A stretch of 64,000 nt of DNA, from contig JAJDCO010000134.1 in the NCBI GenBank assembly GCA_029260795.1, positions 124,001 to 188,000 of the forward strand, given 5' to 3'. This document shows, piece after piece, positions 40,662 through 49,060 of the stretch. The stretch comes from Planctomycetota bacterium (lineage in GTDB: Bacteria > Planctomycetota > OFTM77). The stretch's first letter is position 1; the number at the start of each line of letters is the position of its first letter. Under the pieces are notes generated by a model. The model was not told the origin of the DNA, did not search any database, and was given only the letters and a program-made list of their open reading frames with translations. Both the position numbers and the translations under genes were made by a program.

Positions 40662-41007
40662 CGTTCGACCCGCAAGGAGGGGCGGCGAGAGGGCACACGG
40701 GGATGTACCTCTTGGCCTCGGTGGCGTCCATTCTGCCCGGCGTGGCGCTTGACGCACCCGAAGAGCAGCGTTCGTTCCGACCGCTCGATCGCTTGCGATC
40801 TTCGGTCTCGGCTCACACGGTCTTCAAGTCTAGAGGGTGCCCATGAGAGCGATTCGAAACGAGCGAACATCCACCAGGTGCGTCAGGCTCCGTCGCCGAC
40901 ATTCTCCGCCTCCAGTCTAGCAACCGGATCCAGGGCGTCAAAGCGTCGCCAGCCAGGCGGTCATACCCGGGATCATCGGCAGGATCTCTACTCAGACCGA
41001 AGCGGTC
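40662..41007. other. intergenic region of about 345 bp, nothing recognisable
   Basis: It lies between the FHA-VWA gene and dapA, both on the minus strand. The open frames across it have no start with a ribosome binding site or conserved motif. No terminator with a T tract was seen. Confidence 0.5.
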
Positions 41008-41883
41008 CTAGTCCGGAACCGTCGCCTCGATCCGGTCGAACACCGCGCGTAGGATCTCGCGCGTCCTCTCCCCAGCCGGTGCGAGCGGCAGCCTCACCTC
41101 ATCGCTCGTTCGCCCAAGAATGGCTAAGGCCGCCTTCAACGGAATCGGGTTGGGTTCGACGAACAAGGCCTCGAAGAGGGGGAACATGGACAAATGAATG
41201 CTTCGGGCGGTCTCGAAGTCACCGTCGAGGGAGGCTCGGCAGAGTGCCGCGACGGCCTCTGGGATGACGTTCGCCGCGACGCTCACGACTCCTCGCCCCC
41301 CAAGCGCAAGGATTGGAAGAGTCATGCAGTCGTTGCCAGAGAGAATCGCCAAGTCGCAGACGGCGCGAATGCGGCTCGTGCGATCGATGTCCGTACTGGC
41401 CTCCTTGATGGCCACGATCCGTTCCAGCTCGCTCAGCCGGGCCACGGTGTCGATGGAGACTTCCCCGCCCGTTCGACTTGGAACGTTGTACAGCATCACT
41501 GGCAGACCACCGTCCTCGGCAATCGTCCGAAAATGCCAGTAGAGCCCCTCTTGGTTCGGCTTGTTGTAGTACGGCACGACGACCAAAGCACCGGCTGCGC
41601 CCAGCTCGCACGCTTCTCGAGTGGTCGCGAGCGTTCGACGAGTATCGTTGCTTCCAGTGCCAGCGATGACGGGTATTCGGCCGGCCACCTCCCGGATGAT
41701 GAACTCCAGGACATCGTGAGCTTCATCTAGAGACAGCGTCGGTGTCTCGGCAGTGGTTCCACAGGCCACGATGCCATCCGTGCCGGCTGCGAGTTGCCAG
41801 GCGACGAGACTCTCGAGGGCGGCGAAGTCGATCTCTCCCTCACGAAAAGGTGTTGCCAGCGCAACCCAGCTACCGCTCCACAT
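41008..41883 (-). CDS. dapA: 4-hydroxy-tetrahydrodipicolinate synthase
   Basis: The 291-aa TIM-barrel lyase condenses pyruvate with aspartate semialdehyde in lysine/diaminopimelate synthesis. It shows 'VALATPFREGEIDF', 'CGTTAETPTLS' (normally GTTGESPTLS), 'GTGSNDTRRT', 'VVPYYNKPNQEGLYWHF', 'LYNVPSRTG' (catalytic Tyr), 'IVAIKEAS' (Schiff-base Lys about 161) and 'LSGNDCMTLP'. Length is typical. It is divergent from rsmD (100 bp gap). No other dap gene is adjacent. Confidence 0.95.
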   Translation of the reverse strand: MWSGSWVALATPFREGEIDFAALESLVAWQLAAGTDGIVACGTTAETPTLSLDEAHDVLEFIIREVAGRIPVIAGTGSNDTRRTLATTREACELGAAGALVVVPYYNKPNQEGLYWHFRTIAEDGGLPVMLYNVPSRTGGEVSIDTVARLSELERIVAIKEASTDIDRTSRIRAVCDLAILSGNDCMTLPILALGGRGVVSVAANVIPEAVAALCRASLDGDFETARSIHLSMFPLFEALFVEPNPIPLKAALAILGRTSDEVRLPLAPAGERTREILRAVFDRIEATVPD

Positions 41884-41983
41884 GAGTTATCCTCTCGGTC
41901 GTCATCGACAGTTGTTCTCCGGCTCGTGGCCGTCGGTGAACGAATATACGCTTTCCATCAGACGAGCGAGAGACTCGGGTTGC

Positions 41984-42538
41984 ATGCGGATCATTGGTGG
42001 GTGTGCCAAAGGGACTCGACTTCTTCCCGTACCCCGTCACGGCGTGAGACCGACGCTCGATCGCGTACGGGAAGGCGTTTTCAATGTGCTTGCACCGAGG
42101 ATCGAGGGGGCTTCGTTCTTAGACGTGTTCGCGGGCACCGGTGCAGTGGGCCTGGAAGCGATTAGTCGAGGGGCGGTCTCTTCGACATTCATCGAACGCC
42201 ACCCGGCAAACTGCGCCCTGATCCTCGAGAACGCCCGTCGCGCTCGACTCGAGGAGCAAGTCATGGTTCGCCGTGCGGATGCCTTTCGCTCAGCTGCTTG
42301 GCTTCCGGATGATCCTGGGTTCGACCTCGTCTATCTGGACCCGCCCTTTGAGATCTTGAAGTCTCCCCGCGAGCGAGTGCGATTCGCCCGTTGGGTCGAG
42401 GAAAGGATCCTCACCAGCACGGCCACCAATGGCCTTCTGCTCCTCGAGCATCCCGCGAGAGAAGGGAATCCGCTCGACTCCCCTCCGATGCGATCGCTGC
42501 GATATGGCGAGACCACGATCTCCCTCTTCGAGCGCTAG
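41984..42538 (+). CDS. rsmD: 16S rRNA (guanine966-N2)-methyltransferase
   Basis: The 184-aa SAM-dependent methyltransferase has the RsmD start 'MRIIGGCAKGTRL', 'VRPTLDRVREGVFNVL', the SAM loop 'FLDVFAGTGAVGLEAISRG' and the catalytic 'LVYLDPPFE' (DPPF motif). It modifies G966 of 16S rRNA. The ATG at 41984 gives the family start; the frame is open upstream through dapA antisense sequence. The coaD gene that often follows rsmD is not present; small unknown genes follow instead. Confidence 0.93.
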   Translation: MRIIGGCAKGTRLLPVPRHGVRPTLDRVREGVFNVLAPRIEGASFLDVFAGTGAVGLEAISRGAVSSTFIERHPANCALILENARRARLEEQVMVRRADAFRSAAWLPDDPGFDLVYLDPPFEILKSPRERVRFARWVEERILTSTATNGLLLLEHPAREGNPLDSPPMRSLRYGETTISLFER

Positions 42539-42629
42539 CATCGACGGACTCCGCCCGAGCGAGCGATTCGACGCCCCGTCCGCCATCCTGCCGACCGACG
42601 ATATCGACGATTCCCCACAAGGCTATCCG

Positions 42630-42652
42630 ACCTAAATAGCTAGTTTTTAGGT
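42630..42652. repeat. A/T-rich inverted repeat ACCTAAA-N9-TTTAGGT
   Basis: Perfect 7-bp arms at 42630-42636 and 42646-42652. It lies in the gap between rsmD and a small regulator-like gene that starts at 42735. CCTAA/TTAGG symmetry recurs at other intergenic sites in the window (see findings). Confidence 0.4.
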
Positions 42653-42734
42653 GTTTAGGGTGTTGGATGGCTCGGCCGATAAGCCTCGCCGGCCCCCGAT
42701 GGGCCGAATGAACGAACACGAGGAGTCTGGACCC

Positions 42735-42962
42735 ATGGCTGATTGGGACCGAAACGGAAGCGTTGGTTCGCGAACCGGTCCACGCCGAGCGCGGATCGAG
42801 CGGATCCAAGAGCTGGTGTGGTCAGGTGTTTACGACACAGGAGGCAAGTTTCAAATCGCGCTCCAGCGTCTGATTACCGGCGCTCTCGACGAGATGGAAG
42901 ATGCCGAAGAAAGAGCGCGACGCAAGAAGATCGAAGAAGAAGCCGAAGAGAGTGGGGACTGA
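42735..42962 (+). CDS. small protein with FlgM-like helical motif
   Basis: The 75-aa product is basic in the middle and acidic at the end. Its core 'RIERIQELVWSGVYDTGG', then 'KFQIALQRLITGAL', resembles the 'RIxxIxxxIxxGxYxVDxxxIAxxL' pattern of FlgM anti-sigma factors. However, the key 'VD' is replaced, and no flagellar genes are in the window. The ATG at 42735 has GAGGAG nine bases upstream. The next gene starts 72 bp later. FlgM relationship is a weak hypothesis; it may be a general small regulator. Confidence 0.55.
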   Translation: MADWDRNGSVGSRTGPRRARIERIQELVWSGVYDTGGKFQIALQRLITGALDEMEDAEERARRKKIEEEAEESGD

Positions 42963-43033
42963 CCTTGCCGAGACGCCGCGCGGCCGACAGAAGGCGGCCG
43001 GTAACTCGGAGGCTCGGAGAAAGGGAATCCGTC

Positions 43034-43858
43034 ATGAACCTTCGCAATCACGCCCGTGGTCTCCTGTTGGGTGCCGCTTGGCTCGTGGTCTTTGCAACGC
43101 CTTCTTTCGCCCAGTATCAAGATAGCCATGCCGAGGACGGGGACTCGGTTCGTCTGATCGATCTCGCCGTCGTTCAGCGTACGCCCGAGGCGTTTATCAA
43201 CGTGCCGATTCGAATCTCGGCCACGTTCCATCGATTCGACAAGTTCTTCAACCCCTACTACACACTCTTTGAACCCGAACGGTTCTTGAACTTTTCGGCC
43301 TGGGGTGAGGGGCAAGAGCTTTGGAACCGGCAGGCCTACAAGCAGGATCACACTTTCTTTTTCATGGCCAAGCACAGCAAGAACTTGGACAAGCTGCTGG
43401 CCCTGGAAAAGTACGATCGGGTCGTCCTGCGCGGCATGGTGCGCACAGAGTTCAAGGGCACTCCCTGGATCGAGATCTTCGACCTCGAGGTCGACGACGA
43501 GACCACCATTGCCGAAGTAGATCTCATTAAGCTGGTTCGGGCCCAGAAGCTGCAGGCGCAGGGCTATTTCGATCAGGCGATTCGTGGATACCAGACAGCC
43601 GTCCGAGAAGGGCTTCCCGAGCTCTACCTCGGCTTCATCGAGCGAGAGCTGGGTAACTGCCACTACTACCGTGGTGACTTCACCGCGGCGCAATCGCATC
43701 TCGCCAAGGCGTTGGAGTACCGGCCCAAGGACCGCCGGATCAAGGAGCGCCTGGATGTAACGGCGAGCCTGCTAGAACGTGGAGCTGGCTCGAAAACGGC
43801 TCGGCCCATCGCGGCGCCCACCGATTCGGAACTGCCAGCGGCGCCGCGGAAGGACTGA
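43034..43858 (+). CDS. secreted TPR-containing protein
   Basis: The 274-aa product has a clear signal peptide ('MNLRNHARGLLLGAAWLVVF', cleavage after 'SFAQ'). A beta-rich N-terminal domain (about 30-155) follows that looks OB-like ('FINVPIRISATFHRF', 'YDRVVLRGMVRTEFKGTPWI'). The C-terminal part is two to three TPR helices ('AQGYFDQAIRGYQTAV', 'GDFTAAQSHLAKALEYRP'). It is probably transcribed together with the 75-aa gene upstream. A periplasmic scaffolding role is likely, but the family is not identified. Confidence 0.72.
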   Translation: MNLRNHARGLLLGAAWLVVFATPSFAQYQDSHAEDGDSVRLIDLAVVQRTPEAFINVPIRISATFHRFDKFFNPYYTLFEPERFLNFSAWGEGQELWNRQAYKQDHTFFFMAKHSKNLDKLLALEKYDRVVLRGMVRTEFKGTPWIEIFDLEVDDETTIAEVDLIKLVRAQKLQAQGYFDQAIRGYQTAVREGLPELYLGFIERELGNCHYYRGDFTAAQSHLAKALEYRPKDRRIKERLDVTASLLERGAGSKTARPIAAPTDSELPAAPRKD

Positions 43859-44049
43859 TTCGGTCGACGAAGGCCGAAGAGCGGAAGGAGGGCCGATCAG
43901 GGACTCGTTTTTTGCGAAACCCTGTAGGCCCTCGGACTCGTCCTACGACCAGCGCTTCCGGGCGCTCACCCACCGACCCGTGTCGCCCTTCCCTCGCCGG
44001 CTCTCACCTCCCCCGCCCGCAAGTCCTCCGCCCGCCCGAGGTCCCACAG

Positions 44050-44727
44050 ATGAAGCTTCAGTCTCCTCAGAAGCGCTTCTTTCGACATGACGAGTTCGGT
44101 ACCTGCCGAGCGCACTTGTCTCGGGCCGGTGTCCGGCGGCTCGTGTCTCTTCGCAGCATCGCGGGCTACCGATTCCCGGGTGCGATTCGGCCCGATCCGG
44201 CAGTGGCGTTCACGCCTCAGGAGGGCTTCCGAGAGGAAGTCACCGAAGACGGTCTCCCTCGAATCGTCGCGGCCGCTTCTGGGGATCGAATCCTGGACCT
44301 CTTCTTGGACTCGGTCGCAGCTCTTGGACCCTACGTCTTTGCGATCATCGAAGATGCCTCGACGTCCGGTGGAGCGGACTATGAGGAGTACTTCTCCGTC
44401 GAGCTCGACAACTGTGTCTTGCGTTCCTACCTGGTCGAGTTTCAATCGCTCGTGTTGCACGACGGCTGCTTGGGAGTCTCGGTGTTCGACAAGTCGATGG
44501 CGGACGAAATCCGTCTCGATGTTCACAAGAACCTCCAGATCGTCACGGAGAAACCCAAGGAGCACCGAGTTCGACTCGAGTCTCTTGGCCTGAGACTCGA
44601 TCCCGATCTCCGACTGGTGTCTGAGCTGCCCCACTACCACTGCACCTCGTCGCACCATGGACGCCAACTCGAGATGTTCAAGACTTGGCTTCAAGCATGC
44701 CCCGATCCACTCATTCGAGAAGAATGA
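44050..44727 (+). CDS. hypothetical soluble protein
   Basis: This 225-aa protein has no signal peptide or membrane segment. The first 45 residues are basic and histidine/arginine-rich, and the rest alternates strands and helices ('ALGPYVFAIIEDAS', 'CVLRSYLVEFQSLVLHDGCL', 'VSVFDKSM'). A C-terminal 'HYHCTSSHHGRQ' is histidine-rich and could hold metal. GAGG lies eight bases upstream of the ATG. I do not recognise a family. Codon use resembles neighbouring genes, which supports it as real. Confidence 0.7.
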   Translation: MKLQSPQKRFFRHDEFGTCRAHLSRAGVRRLVSLRSIAGYRFPGAIRPDPAVAFTPQEGFREEVTEDGLPRIVAAASGDRILDLFLDSVAALGPYVFAIIEDASTSGGADYEEYFSVELDNCVLRSYLVEFQSLVLHDGCLGVSVFDKSMADEIRLDVHKNLQIVTEKPKEHRVRLESLGLRLDPDLRLVSELPHYHCTSSHHGRQLEMFKTWLQACPDPLIREE

Positions 44728-44873
44728 CGGGCACGTCGGTTCGGCTCGAGGACGCGAGCTAAAGCCCACGGCCTCCACGAGGCGAAGAGCCTCTCTGGGA
44801 GACGAGTCTCGGAAGCTGGAGGAGCCGGAAGACCGAGGCCCAAGCACGGAAAAGTGAGGCGGATCGAGGTCCG

Positions 44874-45476
44874 ATGCAGAGCGCGCTAACCGAGCCCACT
44901 CTGGTCCTGAATCGGCATTGGATTCCGATCGAGGTCACGACCGTCCGCGCGGCTTTGGTTCAGCTCTACCAGCGAGACGCCTGCGCTCTTGCGATCGAAG
45001 ACTACTCCCTGCACGACTTCGATTCTTGGACCGAACGTCCGAACGTTTCCGAGAGCAGCGGAGTCCGAACCGTAAGAGGCCGAATCCGAGCTCCTGAGAT
45101 CATCGTGCTCACGGGCTACGGTGGCCATCCAAGGCCACCACAGTCATTCTCGAAGCGTTTTCTCTATCAGCGTGACGAACACACTTGCCAGTACTGCGGT
45201 GTGCAGCCGGGTCGCGCCCAGCTTACCATCGACCATGTGATCCCTCGCTCTCGAGGTGGTCGGTCGACCTGGACGAACTGCGCACTCGCTTGCGAGCGCT
45301 GCAACGGCCGGAAGGGCGACCGCACTCTCGATGAAGCAGGCATGCAGTTGAGACGCTCTCCGCGTGTGCCCGAGTGGTCTCCACTCCTTCGGCTTCCTCG
45401 AATTCGAAGGCGCCCTTCCTGGTCCCTGTTCCTTCGACCTGGGAAAGCGGTGCCCGTTTCTTCACCAGAAGTCTGA
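44874..45476 (+). CDS. HNH endonuclease family protein
   Basis: The 200-aa protein contains a canonical HNH fold with zinc-ribbon cysteines at about residues 100-150: 'FLYQRDEHTCQYCGVQPGRA', 'LTIDHVIPRSRGGRSTWTNC' and 'ALACERCNGRKGDRT'. It has an N-terminal segment ('PTLVLNRHWIPIEVTTVRAA') shared by a widespread bacterial group of small HNH proteins whose function is not settled. The last ~45 residues are Arg/Pro-rich. GAGG precedes the ATG at 44874. No restriction or toxin partner lies next to it, so a defence role is not supported. Confidence 0.88.
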   Translation: MQSALTEPTLVLNRHWIPIEVTTVRAALVQLYQRDACALAIEDYSLHDFDSWTERPNVSESSGVRTVRGRIRAPEIIVLTGYGGHPRPPQSFSKRFLYQRDEHTCQYCGVQPGRAQLTIDHVIPRSRGGRSTWTNCALACERCNGRKGDRTLDEAGMQLRRSPRVPEWSPLLRLPRIRRRPSWSLFLRPGKAVPVSSPEV

Positions 45477-45567
45477 GCCGTTGCGCACCTCTCGACAAGG
45501 GTTCGGCTCCGATTGTGGTGGCACATGAAGTTGAACGAAGACTCGCCGTCACCTACGCTCTGCCCCC

Positions 45568-47754
45568 ATGAGCGCCACCGATTCGACTTCCAAGCGTCCC
45601 CTCATTGCACTGTCCCTGCTCGTCGCACTCACTTCGACCGGAGCGATTCTCGTTTGGCGCAGCAGCGAGCAGCCGAACGAAGCCTACGATCCCGAAGCGT
45701 CGATCTTCGAGATCGATCGTTGGCGCGGCGAGTATGTCCGGCGAAAGGACTGGCTGACGCAGCCGCTGGCCGAAGGGCTTTCGGACGGTCCCATCGAAGG
45801 CGACTATCTCTTCTCGCGTTACAACTATCGAATCCGTGTGAAACGCGACGGCCAGGTCCTGTTTCTCCAGGCTGACGGCCTCGACAGGCAGGTGGGCGGC
45901 GGAGCTTGGTGGGCGGTCGGGGCGGGTCGACTAGAAGGGAATCGGGCCCGCATTTCTTGGGATTGTGTCGACCTCTCGCGATCCTTTGCGAACGGTGGAG
46001 GCGCCTTGCTGACCTTCGAGGGCGATCGCCTCGAAGCCCTCTACTATCACGACACTCAACCGAGCTTGCTGGAATGGGGAGAAGGGCGACGCGTGAAGCC
46101 AGGGGTGCCTGATCCGGCGGCAGGCACCTACCGAGGTCGAGTTCCGAAGCGAGTCTCTCCGGCAACGCGTGAAGGTGGCTTTCGATTTGAAGGTCGAGTC
46201 GTGGGGCCAGAGGGCGCGCCGATCGCCGATGCTCGTGTTCAAATCAAGGGCATCGAACGGTCCGCGACGTTGACGGACAGCCGGGGACGGTTCGCCCTCC
46301 ATGTTCCTGGCTTCGGTGGTGTGTTGCGTTTTACTGCGGGGAAGGCCGGTTGGCGCAACGGGCAAACCGCTGTCTACGGAAGGATCGACTCGCCCGAAGA
46401 TCTCGTGCAGATCGTCCTCGAACCAGCGTCACTTGGAGACCATGCCGGCTATGAATGGATCTCACCGGACCCGATCGAGGATCCGGATGACGTTCGTGAG
46501 CTCTTCGCTTGCGGGAACTGTCATCGCCGCCAGTGGAAGGCTTGGAATCGCTCACGGCATTCGTTGGCTGCAGTCAACCCTCACTTCATCCGTGCCTACC
46601 AGTGGGATTTCCTACCAGCTCTCAAAGCAGGCGAGGCTTCGATCGAAGAGGCGGCAGCGGCCTGCGCGGCTTGCCATGTACCCTCCGCTTGGGCAAGGAG
46701 AGAGGATTCCTCTAGCGACCCGATTCTGAACGTCGACGGCGTCGATGAGCGTGGAAACCACTGCGACTTCTGCCACAAGATTCGACACATCGAGGAAGCG
46801 GATCGCAACGGGCTCTCGGGAAGTCTCGTGCTGGGGCGCCCAGAACCCAGTCGATCCGATGTTCCGGGTCCCGTTCAACAAGTCTTCGGGCCCTTGACCG
46901 ATGCCACTTACCAATTCATGGGAGCCTCCTTCAGCCCCATCTTTCGAACGAGTTGGCTTTGCGCAGGTTGCCACGAGTCCGACACCAACGAATCCGGTCT
47001 GAAGAAGCTCGAGACGTTCTCGGAGTGGCGGGATGTGGTCGGAGTCCTTTCAGACCCGCGCTCGTGCCAAGACTGCCACATGCCGGGAGACGTCGATCTG
47101 GCTGAAGACGAAGCGGCGATCTGGGCAATGGACCGCGGCCCGGATCAGCTCAAGGACCATCAGTTTCGAGGGGCCGATGCCGAACAACTGCGAACTGCCC
47201 TTCGATTCAGTGCCACTGCGCAAGCCGAAGGTGAGCAGGTCTCGGTCTCGGTGGAGATCGAGAATGTTGGAGCCGACCACAAGGTGCCGACGGGTAGTTC
47301 GAACAAGCACCTGGTCCTGGTCGTGATTCCGTTCGACCTTCAAGGCCGTCCAATGGTCATCCAACCGAGCGTTGGATCTGTCTTGCCGGAATCTGCCGGC
47401 CTCTCGGAGGAACCTCTCCAAGAGCGGCTTCGAAGAGGCCTGTTCGCGGGGCTCGGTGGGGCGCTCTGGGACCGTCGATTGGCTGTCGATGAAAGCAGCG
47501 ATCCGGTACCCTGGTGGCGTGCGACTCGAGAGCTGTGGGATCGGCGACTTGCGCCCAAGCGCCCTTCGGAGACGCGGATCACTTATCACGATTCGGATCA
47601 CGTGATCGCGAGCTTCGAAGTGCGGTTGATCCACCGCCGAGCATGGCCGAGCGAGTGGCCACTACTGGGACTCGATGGCAGGACCGGGCCCGATCCTGGC
47701 GGGCGAGATGTCGACCTCGAGATCGTTCGACACACCGTGCCTGTTGCACGATGA
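45568..47754 (+). CDS. five-heme cytochrome c with carboxypeptidase-regulatory-like domain
   Basis: The 728-aa exported protein has a hydrophobic N terminus ('PLIALSLLVALTSTGAILVW') and a ~170-residue N-terminal region of unknown fold. A CarboxypepD_reg-like beta sandwich follows at about 205-300 ('FEGRVVGPEGAPIADARVQI', 'LTDSRGRFALHVPG'). Five CXXCH c-heme motifs follow at about residues 315 (CGNCH), 366 (CAACH), 399 (CDFCH), 465 (CAGCH) and 500 (CQDCH). The C-terminal ~220 residues are beta-rich. It should sit in the periplasm or outer surface and carry electrons; its partner is not visible. It ends 5 bp before a convergent gene. Confidence 0.88.
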   Translation: MSATDSTSKRPLIALSLLVALTSTGAILVWRSSEQPNEAYDPEASIFEIDRWRGEYVRRKDWLTQPLAEGLSDGPIEGDYLFSRYNYRIRVKRDGQVLFLQADGLDRQVGGGAWWAVGAGRLEGNRARISWDCVDLSRSFANGGGALLTFEGDRLEALYYHDTQPSLLEWGEGRRVKPGVPDPAAGTYRGRVPKRVSPATREGGFRFEGRVVGPEGAPIADARVQIKGIERSATLTDSRGRFALHVPGFGGVLRFTAGKAGWRNGQTAVYGRIDSPEDLVQIVLEPASLGDHAGYEWISPDPIEDPDDVRELFACGNCHRRQWKAWNRSRHSLAAVNPHFIRAYQWDFLPALKAGEASIEEAAAACAACHVPSAWARREDSSSDPILNVDGVDERGNHCDFCHKIRHIEEADRNGLSGSLVLGRPEPSRSDVPGPVQQVFGPLTDATYQFMGASFSPIFRTSWLCAGCHESDTNESGLKKLETFSEWRDVVGVLSDPRSCQDCHMPGDVDLAEDEAAIWAMDRGPDQLKDHQFRGADAEQLRTALRFSATAQAEGEQVSVSVEIENVGADHKVPTGSSNKHLVLVVIPFDLQGRPMVIQPSVGSVLPESAGLSEEPLQERLRRGLFAGLGGALWDRRLAVDESSDPVPWWRATRELWDRRLAPKRPSETRITYHDSDHVIASFEVRLIHRRAWPSEWPLLGLDGRTGPDPGGRDVDLEIVRHTVPVAR

Positions 47755-47759
47755 TCTGC

Positions 47760-48656
47760 TCAGGTGGAGGAGGCTGCGATCGGCGCCTCTTCGGCAATGG
47801 TGTCGAGCACTGGGAAAGTGCGTTGCCGACCCTGTTCTTCAATGAGGCGGATCGGAAGCTTGGCTGGCTCGCTCACAAAGAGTTCGCTCAGTCGAGAGAC
47901 TTGGGTCAATGAAGCGATACCTTCGACATTCAAGGCCAAACGTCGAGCCCGAAGTCGGTGCCAAACCGATCGGGGTGGGCCAAGCTCCCAAGATTGAATC
48001 GAGGCGACACAAGACTGTCCTGCTTCGAGTCGATGACGAACGCAGGTGGCCAGGAACCAGAAGGGCATTCGAGTCAACGCATGTCCGGTGGAGAAGGGGA
48101 TGTTCTCCCAAAAGAATCGAACCGTCGGCAAGGGGATCTCGACGATCTCTCCGGCAGCAGTTCGTACTCGGTGGGGCTCGAGGAGCCCTCGGCGATCTCC
48201 AGAAGTCGTGTGTGGAACGCTGCTGCTCGAGAACTTGAAGCCCAGATCACCGAGGATCTCATAGCTCCACAGGGTTCTCCGAGTCAGCGACCAGTGAGGG
48301 GCGCGATAACTGAGTGTGGCCTCTGCCCCGCCGCGCTCCATCAAGTCCTTCGCGCGGGCGAGTTGCGCTCGAAACTCCGGAACTCGGATTGCGTCGAGGC
48401 GTCTGTCGTCGAGTCCCAAGATGCCAACTTCATGGCCACCCTCCCGGGTGACTGGGACGAGCTCGGGCAGCTCTTCGGCAGCCTGTCCCGTGAAGAAGAA
48501 CGTCGCAGTCAATCGGCGATCGGAGAGGAATCGTAAGCAACCGAGCACGTCTGCTCGAAGTCGATTTCGCCAAGCCGCCAGGGCCGTCGTGTCTCCTGGC
48601 GGGGATCCTCCGAAGAATGGATCGCGCAAGTCGATTGTCAGGCAGATCTTCGCCAC
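47760..48656 (-). CDS. degenerate NodB/polysaccharide-deacetylase-like protein
   Basis: The 298-aa protein has the overall pattern of the XrtA/DUF3473-type polysaccharide deacetylases: 'ICLTIDLRDP', 'LTATFFFTGQAAEELPELV', 'EGGHEVGIL', 'SYRAPHWSL' and 'EIPLPTVRF'. However, the metal-binding 'SHGYSH'-type box is replaced by 'ILGLDD', so both metal-binding histidines are gone, and the aspartate of the first motif is shifted. It is probably catalytically inactive or altered. The start is GTG 48656 with GGAGG upstream; an open frame continues to 48914 but lacks conservation. Convergent with the cytochrome gene. Confidence 0.75.
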   Translation of the reverse strand: MAKICLTIDLRDPFFGGSPPGDTTALAAWRNRLRADVLGCLRFLSDRRLTATFFFTGQAAEELPELVPVTREGGHEVGILGLDDRRLDAIRVPEFRAQLARAKDLMERGGAEATLSYRAPHWSLTRRTLWSYEILGDLGFKFSSSSVPHTTSGDRRGLLEPHRVRTAAGEIVEIPLPTVRFFWENIPFSTGHALTRMPFWFLATCVRHRLEAGQSCVASIQSWELGPPRSVWHRLRARRLALNVEGIASLTQVSRLSELFVSEPAKLPIRLIEEQGRQRTFPVLDTIAEEAPIAASST

Positions 48657-49060
48657 GCTGTTCCCTCCCCGAACTGCTTGCGGCGCCTGGTCAAACCGCT
48701 CAAGAGAACCAAGATCCGCCCGAAGAGCGAAGGTAACCTCGACCGACAGAGTTGACAAGGACCGGCTGTCGTCGACCGACGAAGGCAAACCAAGGCCCCT
48801 GAAAACTCGGTGGACAGCTTCCGAGGAGGACGTATACTTCACAGTGCCGACTGGCAGGATGGAGTCCAGAAAGCACTCTGAACGAATCCCCGTACGAGAG
48901 ATCGTAGGGACCACTCGGGATGTTCTTGTTCATCATCCCTCCCCATCGCTTTCCGCACTTGTGTCACTTGCCCAGTCCATCTAAGCTGGACCCGCCGAGC
49001 GACGAGTTTCGAAGCTGCGGCGACCTTCCCCTAACAGGTCGTTTGCCCGAGGTCTTTCGA
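48657..49060. other. divergent intergenic region of 404 bp
   Basis: It separates the deacetylase-like gene (minus) from the secreted calcium-repeat gene (plus). It contains the plus-strand promoter candidate listed separately. The minus-strand frame is open to 48914 but starts with no ribosome binding site and no homology; I therefore treat it as non-coding. Confidence 0.5.
48811..48838 (+). promoter_or_regulatory. sigma-70 promoter for the secreted calcium-repeat protein
   Basis: TGGACA at 48811-48816 (5/6 to consensus) and TATACT at 48833-48838 (5/6) are spaced by 16 bp. It is about 220 bp ahead of the gene starting at 49061. Confidence 0.55.

Noticed and set aside
44874-45476. HNH protein as part of a defence or toxin system
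   Set aside because: The neighbours are an unknown soluble protein and a cytochrome; no methyltransferase, helicase, immunity gene or mobile element is present.
48657-48914. N-terminal extension of the deacetylase-like protein
   Set aside because: The extension has no conservation pattern or start signal; GTG 48656 has a good GGAGG ribosome binding site.
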